From the NCBI GenBank assembly GCA_009784355.1, contig WRBU01000017.1:1-11847 (forward strand): a DNA stretch of 11,847 nucleotides. Direction: 5' to 3'. The notes beneath the pieces were generated by a model. It was not told where the DNA came from. It did no database searches and was given only the letters and a program-made list of their open reading frames with translations. A program made the translations under genes and the position numbers. Below, one piece after another: positions 6,438-11,847 of the stretch. Each line of letters begins with the position of its first letter. The stretch's first letter is position 1. The DNA comes from Defluviitaleaceae bacterium. GTDB taxonomy: Bacteria; Bacillota; Clostridia; Lachnospirales; WRAX01.

Positions 6438-8081
6438 ATGATAAAAATTATTGCTAATGGCATTGAAAAGGAAGTTGCAAAATGTACCACGCTGGCGCAA
6501 ATTGCGGCTGACTTAAACGGCGAAAAATGTTATCTTGTAGCAAAAATTAATAATCGTATTGTTGAGCTATATCACGAGCCTCAAGACGGTGATATTGTAG
6601 AATTTATTGATTTGACAGATGTTGAAGGTTACCGTGTTTACCAGCGGTCGCTTGTTTTTGTTATGATATATGCCGCCCGTCGTGTGTTGGGTGATGACAT
6701 AAAAGTCGTGGTCGAGCATAGTATTAACAAGAATTATTACTGTGAAATTTTAAGAGATGGTTTTGAGCTCAACACAGATGTGCTTGAACAAATTAAGACC
6801 GTGATGCAGGAAATTGTGGCGGCCGACATGCCAATAGTTAAGCATACTTTAAAGCTGGAAGAAGCCAAAGAAATTGCCGAGCAAATGAATTTGCACGATA
6901 AAGTGCGCCTGCTTCATTACCGCACCACAAGTTTAATAAACTTTTATAAATTAGGCGACTTTTATGACTACTATTACGGACCTATGGTGCAAAGCACGGG
7001 CTGTTTAACCAAATTTGACCTCCGTATGTCAGGCACGGGTTTTATATTTGTTTTTGCAGACAGACAAAGCCCTCAGGAGCTTTCTGTGATTAAAGATATT
7101 GCAAAATTATCTGCTATTTTTAAAGAAAGCAAAACTTGGAGCCGCATACTTGAAATTGACACCGTTGGTGCGTTAAATGATAAAATTGCCGCAGGGCTTG
7201 CCGGTGATGTTATTCGTGTTAGCGAGGCTTTGCATGAAAAAAAGACGGTTCGTATAGCAGACGAAATTACAGACCTTGGGCGCAAAGTTGTGTTAATTGC
7301 AGGCCCTACCTCAAGTGGCAAGACGACTTTTTCGCATAGGTTGGCTGTACAACTGCAAGTAAATGGCTTAAAGCCACGTGTTATCGGGCTTGATGACTAT
7401 TATATCAACCGTGCCAATACCCCGCTTGATGCTTTTGGAAAGCCTGATTTTGAGAGCATTAGGGCTATTGATGTAGTACAGTTTAATTTAGACCTCGAGC
7501 GGCTTATGGCTGGTGAAGCAGTAGAAATGCCAAAATATAATTTTTTGACAGGACAAAGGGAGTATAAAGGGAATTTTATGACCCTTGGGGCGGATGATGT
7601 GTTAGTTATTGAGGGCTTGCACGGACTAAACCCCGCCTTGGCTGACAGCATTGCAGACAGCTTAAAATACCGTGTTTTTATATCTTGCCTAACCCAGCTT
7701 AATATGGATAACCACAACCGTATTGGCACAACAGATACCCGCAAAATACGCCGTTTGGTGCGGGATAACCAATTCCGTGGCTTTGATGCCAAACGCACCA
7801 TTGACATGTGGCCAAGTGTGGTACGGGGCGAACACGAAAATATTTTCCCTTTCCAAGAAAATGCTGATGTGATTTTTAACTCTGCGCTTGTTTATGAGCT
7901 GTGTATTTTAAAAATACATGCCATGCCGCTTTTGTTTGCGATAAAAGATAATGACCCAGCCTATATTGAGGCTTGCCGTTTGTTAAAATTTTTGGACGGT
8001 TTTATGGGCATTGTTGAAAATGAAGTACCAAAAACTTCGCTCTTGCGTGAGTTTATTGGAGGGAGCTGTTTTAAGAAGTGA
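6438..8081 (+). CDS. Nucleoside (uridine-type) kinase with N-terminal TGS and ThrRS-like domains
   Basis: The 547-residue protein has three parts. Residues 1-60 form a TGS domain. Residues 65-205 resemble the second additional (editing) domain of threonyl-tRNA synthetase. Residues 283-547 form a P-loop kinase of the uridine kinase/phosphoribulokinase family. The kinase shows Walker A GPTSSGKTTF (289-298), LDDYY (318-322), KYNF (366-369) and IEGLHGLN (391-398). The expected activity is phosphorylation of a nucleoside, possibly uridine, but substrate is inferred from family only. Of the four ThrRS editing ligands (two His in HxxxH, Cys and His in CxxxH) none is preserved: the region near residue 69 lacks HxxxH, and CRGPH aligns with YYYGPM (178-183). 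The same architecture is known in other Firmicutes. GGAGG (6423-6427) inside the nif3 3' end serves the ATG 3 nt after that gene's stop. Confidence 0.88.
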   Translation: MIKIIANGIEKEVAKCTTLAQIAADLNGEKCYLVAKINNRIVELYHEPQDGDIVEFIDLTDVEGYRVYQRSLVFVMIYAARRVLGDDIKVVVEHSINKNYYCEILRDGFELNTDVLEQIKTVMQEIVAADMPIVKHTLKLEEAKEIAEQMNLHDKVRLLHYRTTSLINFYKLGDFYDYYYGPMVQSTGCLTKFDLRMSGTGFIFVFADRQSPQELSVIKDIAKLSAIFKESKTWSRILEIDTVGALNDKIAAGLAGDVIRVSEALHEKKTVRIADEITDLGRKVVLIAGPTSSGKTTFSHRLAVQLQVNGLKPRVIGLDDYYINRANTPLDAFGKPDFESIRAIDVVQFNLDLERLMAGEAVEMPKYNFLTGQREYKGNFMTLGADDVLVIEGLHGLNPALADSIADSLKYRVFISCLTQLNMDNHNRIGTTDTRKIRRLVRDNQFRGFDAKRTIDMWPSVVRGEHENIFPFQENADVIFNSALVYELCILKIHAMPLLFAIKDNDPAYIEACRLLKFLDGFMGIVENEVPKTSLLREFIGGSCFKK

Positions 8082-8923
8082 GAAAAATGCTGCGGTGGGT
8101 AATTCCGCTTGCGCTTTTGGTGCTATTTATTGGATACGGACTTTTATCATCCCGCAATCCTAGATTAAATGAGGTGGTTGCGTATTTTGACGAGTTGCCG
8201 CCCCATTTGCACGGACTTCGCATTTTACAAATAACCGACTTACACAGCGATGACCCTTATGTGATGAATGTGGATATTTGGGGGATTGTTGACGAAGCAG
8301 AATTTGACATTGCGGTGATAACGGGAGATATTGTTCTCGACGGCGGTTGGCGACGGGCTGACCCCATTTTAGAACTCAATCCGCATTGGCAGCAATTAGA
8401 AGCGTTGGCTAATAGAGTGCCTACTTTCTTTGTGGAGGGCAACCACGAAACAGCGCATTTGCAACGCTTTATGGCTATAATGGATGAACTTGGCATCACA
8501 TTTTTATATAACGAGGAATATGAACTTGATATAAACGGTGGTATTTTAACAATCATTGGCACTCAGGATTATTCTGCTATGCTGCGCTATGGTTTTGACG
8601 GCAAAGAGGCTTTGTTTGGGCATTTTGACCCGCCGTTTCGCTTGGTATTATCTCACCAGCCGCAAATTTTTGACCGTATAAAACACGATGGAGCGATGAT
8701 GGTACTTGCTGGGCATACTCACGGCGGGCAAGTTCGTCTGCCGTTTTTGCCAACGCTTTATGCTCCGGGGCAAGGATGGTTTCCTTCCTATGGTAAGGGG
8801 TTGTATAGTTATGCTGATGGCTTGGCGCAGATGTATGTTTGCAGTGGTATAGGTACTACATATTTTACATGGCGGTTTTTTAACCCGCCGCAAGTGACAG
8901 TTATTGAGTTGCGCCGCCGATAA
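8078..8923 (+). CDS. Membrane-anchored metallophosphoesterase (YkuE/YaeI-like)
   Basis: A 281-residue calcineurin-like phosphoesterase with an N-terminal hydrophobic segment (about residues 7-23, after a basic MRK start), so the catalytic domain probably sits at the outer face of the membrane. The dimetal motifs are complete: D54 and H56 (DLH), D84 (GDI), N122 and H123 (GNHE), H193 (LSHQP), H213 and H215 (GHTHGG). Relatives hydrolyse phosphodiester or pyrophosphate bonds of lipids and cell-wall precursors, but the substrate here is unknown. The GTG start (8078) overlaps the kinase stop as GTGA, downstream of GGAGGGAG (8058-8065). ATG 8087 is an in-frame alternative. It closes the operon and converges on the minus-strand gene with a 19-nt gap and no clear terminator. 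Confidence 0.87.
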   Translation: MRKMLRWVIPLALLVLFIGYGLLSSRNPRLNEVVAYFDELPPHLHGLRILQITDLHSDDPYVMNVDIWGIVDEAEFDIAVITGDIVLDGGWRRADPILELNPHWQQLEALANRVPTFFVEGNHETAHLQRFMAIMDELGITFLYNEEYELDINGGILTIIGTQDYSAMLRYGFDGKEALFGHFDPPFRLVLSHQPQIFDRIKHDGAMMVLAGHTHGGQVRLPFLPTLYAPGQGWFPSYGKGLYSYADGLAQMYVCSGIGTTYFTWRFFNPPQVTVIELRRR

Positions 8924-8942
8924 ATGGTTGCAGGGCGATAAT

Positions 8943-9587
8943 TTACCGCAGCTCTTGCAAAATTTCTCTAGCACGCAAAACAGCGTTTTGATGGTCGGGG
9001 TTGCTTCGTAGACTTCCATGAAGAAGGCTTCCGTAAAAGTGCATACACACAATGCCGCAGACACCATTGCCTTTTACAGCGTCTAAATTAACGCCCCTGC
9101 CGTAGCCACCAGAGCGGTTATCCACCGTGGCAAGTGCTGGGGCATCATCACGCCCTGCGTGGGGAAAGAAAGTTAAAGATGCAGGAAAGACTTGACCTGC
9201 AACATAGACGGCAACAGAACGGCGAGCCCAGCTGTACCCGCCCCAAATATAGCGCATAATGTCGGCATCTTCCGTGGTTAAAGGCTCTACATCTGCATGG
9301 TGAGTGCCAAAAGTGCGGCGGACATTAAATTCTAGCCCCGTGGCGAGGTCTACTACACGGGCATCCGTTTCACGTGCAAAAATATGCTGGATTTCTTGCC
9401 ATGTAGCGTATAAATTTGGTATGTATTGGGGCACGATTATTTCTTCGTGTTGTGTTTCGTAAAATGTTTTGTAGTTGGTTGCCAAATCGACAGCAGGCGA
9501 ACACAGTTCGTCCCTACGGGTGTCGTCGAGGTCTTGTGAAAAAATTGCTATTATTGCCCAAATCCATGTAATTATTGTGTCTATCAT
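8943..9587 (-). CDS. Membrane-anchored or secreted protein with a His-rich C-terminal domain, function unknown
   Basis: The 214-residue product begins with a hydrophobic stretch (residues 2-16) fitting a signal peptide or anchor. The first 75 residues carry no motif I know. Residues 80-205 resemble a C-terminal domain I recall from clostridial and Paenibacillus-type envelope proteins, often beside SH3 or LysM modules. Its signature is FNVRRTFGTHHADVEPLT (87-104), IWGG (114-117), PHAG (142-145), DNRSGGYGRG (156-165), MHF-GS-HGS (182-192) and PDHQ (197-200). Candidate ligand or catalytic residues are H96, H97, D99, H143, H183, H190 and H199. I cannot name the domain or reaction. ATG 9587 is chosen because AGGAGG (complement of 9595-9600) lies 7 nt upstream. 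An in-frame TTG at 9611 has no such site. It appears monocistronic and is transcribed divergently from the small basic protein gene. Confidence 0.75.
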   Translation of the reverse strand: MIDTIITWIWAIIAIFSQDLDDTRRDELCSPAVDLATNYKTFYETQHEEIIVPQYIPNLYATWQEIQHIFARETDARVVDLATGLEFNVRRTFGTHHADVEPLTTEDADIMRYIWGGYSWARRSVAVYVAGQVFPASLTFFPHAGRDDAPALATVDNRSGGYGRGVNLDAVKGNGVCGIVCMHFYGSLLHGSLRSNPDHQNAVLRAREILQELR

Positions 9588-9614
9588 TTTCCTTCCTCCT
9601 ACATCTTCCAAAAT

Positions 9615-9654
9615 TATTACAAATGTTACGATAAATGTTACATATTTTGTAATA
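9615..9654. repeat. 9-bp inverted repeat with internal direct repeats, operator candidate
   Basis: TATTACAAA (9615-9623) and TTTGTAATA (9646-9654) are perfect reverse complements separated by 22 nt. Inside lie two direct copies of AAATGTTAC (9621-9629 and 9633-9641) offset by 12 nt. The whole structure covers the -10 (9635-9640) and predicted start of the minus-strand promoter, as expected for a repressor site. The regulator is unknown. The rest of the 231-nt gap (9588-9818) holds a second dyad at 9671-9692 and the ribosome site for the small gene. Confidence 0.45.
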
Positions 9655-9663
9655 GTTTGTCAA
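9635..9663 (-). promoter_or_regulatory. Promoter of the His-rich envelope protein gene
   Basis: On the minus strand a consensus TTGACA (complement of 9658-9663) is followed after exactly 17 nt by TAACAT (complement of 9635-9640, 4/6). The start would be near 9628, with a leader of about 40 nt to ATG 9587. The inverted repeat at 9615-9654 surrounds the -10. Confidence 0.6.
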
Positions 9664-9670
9664 CTGGAAA

Positions 9671-9692
9671 ATCATGCCAAGATGGCAATGAT
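9671..9692. repeat. Short dyad upstream of the minus-strand promoter
   Basis: ATCATGCC (9671-9678) pairs with GGCA-a-TGAT (9684-9692) with one bulged A and a 5-nt centre. It begins 7 nt upstream of the minus-strand -35, a place for an activator or repressor. Evidence is symmetry and position only. Confidence 0.25.
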
Positions 9693-9818
9693 GCATAACC
9701 ATCCACTTCCAACACTTTCAAACGCAAATTGTGGCGTTTTGACATTCAAAAGCACTCCAAGCGGGGTTATGCGCCATTGCCAGTTCTGCATATACTTTTC
9801 CACGGAGGTGAAAGACTT

Positions 9819-9977
9819 ATGTTCACAAATAGGTTTAAAAATAGGATGCGGCGGGTTATGTACCGCCCTGTCAAAAGGCGTTCACAAAACGGCGAAACTG
9901 TGCTAAAACGCCTCGAGGAAGTGGAAGGCACTCTCTTAATGCTTTTGGGCAAAAATAAGCGGCGTGCAAAAAAATAG
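9819..9977 (+). CDS. Small, strongly basic protein of unknown function (52 aa)
   Basis: The frame from ATG 9819 to TAG 9975-9977 encodes 52 residues and is preceded by GGAGGTGA (9804-9811), a perfect match to the anti-Shine-Dalgarno, which is the main reason to call it a gene. The product has 17 Lys/Arg against 4 Glu. Basic ends (R5-R21 and K45-K52) flank a likely amphipathic helix (about residues 26-43, ETVLKRLEEVEGTLLMLL). There is no signal peptide or cysteine. Such composition suits a nucleic-acid- or ribosome-associated protein, but that is inference and I do not recognise a family. An in-frame TTG at 9729 could extend it but has no ribosome site. It lies 84 nt upstream of pyrH, which has its own promoter. 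A TTGACA at 9739-9744 has no partner -10, so its own promoter is unclear. Confidence 0.6.
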   Translation: MFTNRFKNRMRRVMYRPVKRRSQNGETVLKRLEEVEGTLLMLLGKNKRRAKK

Positions 9978-9990
9978 TGCATGTTCTGTC

Positions 9991-10019
9991 TTGCATTTGT
10001 AACTGCAACGTGATATAAT
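9991..10019 (+). promoter_or_regulatory. Extended -10 promoter for pyrH-frr-uppS
   Basis: A perfect TATAAT (10014-10019) is preceded by TGA (10011-10013), giving a full extended -10. The -35 at 17-nt spacing is weak (TTGCAT, 9991-9996). Transcription would start near 10026, leaving about 36 nt of leader before the TTG start of pyrH. A small dyad, TTGCA (9991-9995) and TGCAA (10004-10008), lies across the -35 and spacer and could bind a regulator. Confidence 0.65.
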
Positions 10020-10061
10020 ATTGACAAACATAAGATAAATTTTGGAAGGTGTGATAAAGGC

Positions 10062-10781
10062 TTGTTTAAAAGGGTTGTAATTAAATTAAGCGGTGAAGCC
10101 TTGGCGGGAAACAATATTGCAGGACGCTTTGACGACAAAATTATTGCGGGCATTATTGCCCAAATACGCCAGCTTTTAGACAATGATGTCCAAGTATCAC
10201 TTGTTGTTGGCGGCGGCAATTTTTGGCGTGGCAGGGATAGCAAAGACGGCATGGACAAAGTAAAAAGCGACCAAATTGGTATGATGGCAACTGTTATGAA
10301 TGCCGTGTATCTTACAGACATGCTGGAAGCAGGCGGCATAGAGAGCCTTGTAATGACCCCTGTTATTATAGGCACTGTTACCCAGCAGTTTTCCAAAAAA
10401 GCGGCATTGTCGCTTATGGCAAAAAAGAATGTAATTATTTTTGCAGCAGGTACGGGGCATCCATTTTTTTCCACAGACACCATTGCGGCAATTAGAGCAG
10501 CCGAGCTTGAAGCCTGCGCCTTGCTTTTTGCAAAAAATGTGGACGGCGTGTATGATGCCGACCCACGCCAAAACAATAAGGCAGTAAAAAAACACCACAT
10601 AACATACGACGAAATTATCCAAAACAACCTTACAGTAATAGACACAGCAGCAAGTGCAATATGCCGTGAACAACGCCTTTTGTCTATTGTTTTTGGGCTG
10701 GACGAACCTGGTGCCATTGTAAAATGTGCTTCGGGTGATGATGAAAAAATTTATGAAATAGGCACAAAAGTAACCGTATAA
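10062..10781 (+). CDS. pyrH: UMP kinase
   Basis: PyrH phosphorylates UMP to UDP with ATP in the cytoplasm as a hexamer, feeding RNA, UDP-sugar and, through CTP, DNA and lipid precursors. The 239-residue protein is of normal length for this amino-acid-kinase fold. Motifs are KLSGE (8-12), VVGGGNFWRGR (48-58), GTGHPFFSTDT (130-140) and NVDGVYDADPR (159-169). The start is TTG 10062, giving the canonical MFKRVVIKLSGEAL, with GGAAGGTG (10044-10051) at 10 nt. An out-of-frame GTG at 10051 is not used. The stretch IDTAASAICREQ (193-204) departs from the usual TAxSLCxDN-like form I expect, a mild oddity. It heads pyrH-frr-uppS. The translation genes rpsB and tsf, often just upstream in other Firmicutes, are absent here. 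Confidence 0.96.
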   Translation: MFKRVVIKLSGEALAGNNIAGRFDDKIIAGIIAQIRQLLDNDVQVSLVVGGGNFWRGRDSKDGMDKVKSDQIGMMATVMNAVYLTDMLEAGGIESLVMTPVIIGTVTQQFSKKAALSLMAKKNVIIFAAGTGHPFFSTDTIAAIRAAELEACALLFAKNVDGVYDADPRQNNKAVKKHHITYDEIIQNNLTVIDTAASAICREQRLLSIVFGLDEPGAIVKCASGDDEKIYEIGTKVTV

Positions 10782-10822
10782 CAAAGGGGCGAACACCGCC
10801 CGCATTCAAAGGAGGACATATA

Positions 10823-11374
10823 ATGTTTGACGCAAAAGAATTCGAAAACAGAATGAACAAAAGCATAAAGGCTTTTGAAGCCGACCTAGAAAGCATTAGA
10901 GCCGGGCGTGCAAACCCACGTGTGCTTGACAAGTTGACCGTAGATAATTACGGTACACAATCCCCCATTTCTCAAGTTGCAAATATTTCCGTACCGGAGG
11001 CACGTATGCTGCAAATTGCCCCATGGGACCCGTCCATGCTAAAAGCCATTGAAAAGTCAATAACCAGCTCTGATTTGGGCATTAACCCGTCAAACGACGG
11101 CAAAGTCATCCGCCTTACTTTCCCCGAACTTACAGAAGACCGCCGCAAAGACCTTTCCAAAGAGGTTAAAAAGCGTTGCGAAGATGCCAAGGTAGCCATC
11201 CGCAACATTCGCCGTGATGCAGTAGATGCGGCAGAAAAAGCCCAAAAAGCGAGCGAAATAACCGAAGACCATCTTAAAAAAGCAAAGGACGACATCCAAA
11301 AATTGACCGACGACAAAATTAAACAGCTTGACAAAATTGCCGACGACAAAACCAAGGAAATTATGACTGTGTAA
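10823..11374 (+). CDS. frr: Ribosome recycling factor
   Basis: With EF-G, this factor splits post-termination ribosomes into subunits. At 183 residues it is the normal size (about 185). Conserved stretches are SIRAGRANP (24-32), YGTQSPISQVANISVPEARM (43-62), IAPWDPSM (65-72), SDLGINPSNDGKVIRL (83-98) and a basic C-terminal helix with VAIRNIRRDA (123-132), the segment that contacts rRNA. AAAGGAGG (10808-10815) lies 7 nt before the ATG. The 41-nt gap after pyrH holds a short GC stem (GGGCG 10787-10791, CGCCC 10797-10801) without a T-tract, so it is unlikely to terminate. It may affect frr translation, as it sits 6 nt upstream of the ribosome site. Confidence 0.97.
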   Translation: MFDAKEFENRMNKSIKAFEADLESIRAGRANPRVLDKLTVDNYGTQSPISQVANISVPEARMLQIAPWDPSMLKAIEKSITSSDLGINPSNDGKVIRLTFPELTEDRRKDLSKEVKKRCEDAKVAIRNIRRDAVDAAEKAQKASEITEDHLKKAKDDIQKLTDDKIKQLDKIADDKTKEIMTV

Positions 11375-11382
11375 GGTGATGT

Positions 11383-11847
11383 ATGAATAAAAGCGATTTT
11401 CCAAAACATATAGGTATAATTATGGACGGCAATGGACGCTGGGCAAAAAAGTTTTTTATGCGGCGTGAAGCGGGGCATAGGGCTGGTGCGCAAGCATTGC
11501 GCCGTTTGGTGCAAAACATGGATGCGGTGGGGTTTGAAGCCCTTACCGTATATGCATTCAGCACCGAAAACTGGAAACGTGATGAGGACGAAGTCGCCTA
11601 CCTTATGGGGCTTATCACCGAATATATCCAAAAATATATCGATGATGTGAAAAAAAGCAATGGGCGTATTCGCATTATTGGTGACAGAGCCGCCCTCACC
11701 CCCACCCTTCGGGAAAAAATTGCCCATCTTGAGGAATTGACAAAGGACAAGACGGGCATTTTGTTAAATATTGCCATTAATTATGGAGGGCGGGACGAGA
11801 TTGTACGTGTTGCCAAAAAAATTGCAATGGATGCGGTGGAGAGCAAA
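11383..11847 (+). CDS. uppS: Undecaprenyl diphosphate synthase (cis-prenyltransferase), partial
   Basis: The frame runs from ATG 11383 to the window edge without a stop: 155 codons of a protein usually near 245-250 residues, so roughly the last 90-100 are missing. Motifs are HIGIIMDGNGRWA (9-21, with catalytic D15), REAGHRAG (28-35), TVYAFSTENWKR (55-66), RIRIIGD (95-101) and LLNIAINYGGRDEI (127-140). The enzyme condenses farnesyl diphosphate with isopentenyl diphosphates to make the lipid carrier for peptidoglycan and other wall polymers. The RTSGE-type C-terminal motif lies off the edge. AAGGTGAT (11373-11380) overlaps the frr stop and gives a short spacing to ATG. An ATG at 11379 opens only three codons. 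The pyrH-frr-uppS order is typical, usually continuing to cdsA. Confidence 0.95.
   Translation, partial: MNKSDFPKHIGIIMDGNGRWAKKFFMRREAGHRAGAQALRRLVQNMDAVGFEALTVYAFSTENWKRDEDEVAYLMGLITEYIQKYIDDVKKSNGRIRIIGDRAALTPTLREKIAHLEELTKDKTGILLNIAINYGGRDEIVRVAKKIAMDAVESK

Noticed and set aside
8881..8942. Terminator for the dnaG-to-phosphoesterase operon
   Set aside because: A GGCGG/CCGCC pairing occurs inside the phosphoesterase C-terminus but has no following T-run. The 19-nt convergent gap has no clear stem-loop.
9609..9611. In-frame TTG start eight residues upstream for the minus-strand envelope gene
   Set aside because: It is upstream of the AGGAGG that serves ATG 9587 and has no ribosome site of its own.
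9739..9744. TTGACA as a promoter for the small basic protein
   Set aside because: No TATAAT-like hexamer occurs 16-19 nt downstream, where the sequence is GC-rich.
9767..10717. Long minus-strand open frame (316 codons) opposite pyrH
   Set aside because: It is antisense to a clearly recognisable UMP kinase, its translation resembles no family, and it starts inside a gene without a ribosome site.
10787..10801. GC hairpin between pyrH and frr as a terminator
   Set aside because: The stem is only 5 bp and no T-run follows. frr has its ribosome site immediately after.
10972..11727. Minus-strand open frame (251 codons) opposite frr and uppS
   Set aside because: It covers two recognisable genes on the other strand, and its product has no recognisable domain.

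Overview
The window reads as chromosomal backbone of an endospore-forming, fairly low-GC Firmicute, most likely a clostridial lineage. The evidence is the spore maturation pair spmA/spmB, an AbrB/SpoVT-type transition regulator, the dnaG-rpoD block and strong AGGAGG-type ribosome binding sites. No species can be named from the sequence alone. I see no rRNA, tRNA, CRISPR array, transposon, phage gene or origin.

Layout. (1) Positions 1-1399, minus strand: spmA and spmB overlap by 4 nt. A small AT-rich hairpin follows, and then the N-terminus of an unidentified membrane-anchored protein that runs off the left edge. (2) Positions 1400-1599: a divergent promoter region with an A/T palindrome between the two promoters. 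(3) Positions 1600-8923, plus strand: an abrB-like regulator, a terminator-like hairpin that also carries the putative dnaG promoter, and then a tight run of dnaG, rpoD (sigma-A), trmK, a Nif3-family gene, a TGS/ThrRS-like nucleoside kinase and a metallophosphoesterase. From rpoD onward these genes are spaced 1-3 nt apart or overlap, so they look like one operon. (4) Positions 8943-9587, minus strand: a short membrane-anchored or secreted protein with a histidine-rich C-terminal domain of unknown function. (5) Positions 9588-9818: its promoter region, which holds a 9-bp inverted repeat around the -10. (6) Positions 9819-9977, plus strand: a 52-residue, very basic small protein with a textbook Shine-Dalgarno. 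(7) Positions 9991-11847, plus strand: a promoter with an extended -10, then pyrH, frr and the start of uppS, cut by the right edge.

The genes cover replication priming (DnaG), housekeeping transcription (RpoD), tRNA modification (TrmK), UMP phosphorylation (PyrH), ribosome recycling (Frr), undecaprenyl lipid-carrier synthesis (UppS) and sporulation (SpmA/B, AbrB). Most of this is ordinary. The parts most worth a second look are the histidine-motif envelope protein and its promoter dyad, the 52-residue basic protein, the AbrB homologue without the cysteines I expect at its C-terminus, the kinase whose ThrRS-like domain lacks the editing ligands, and the promoter lying inside the abrB-dnaG hairpin. 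I found nothing I would call an undescribed multi-gene system with confidence.
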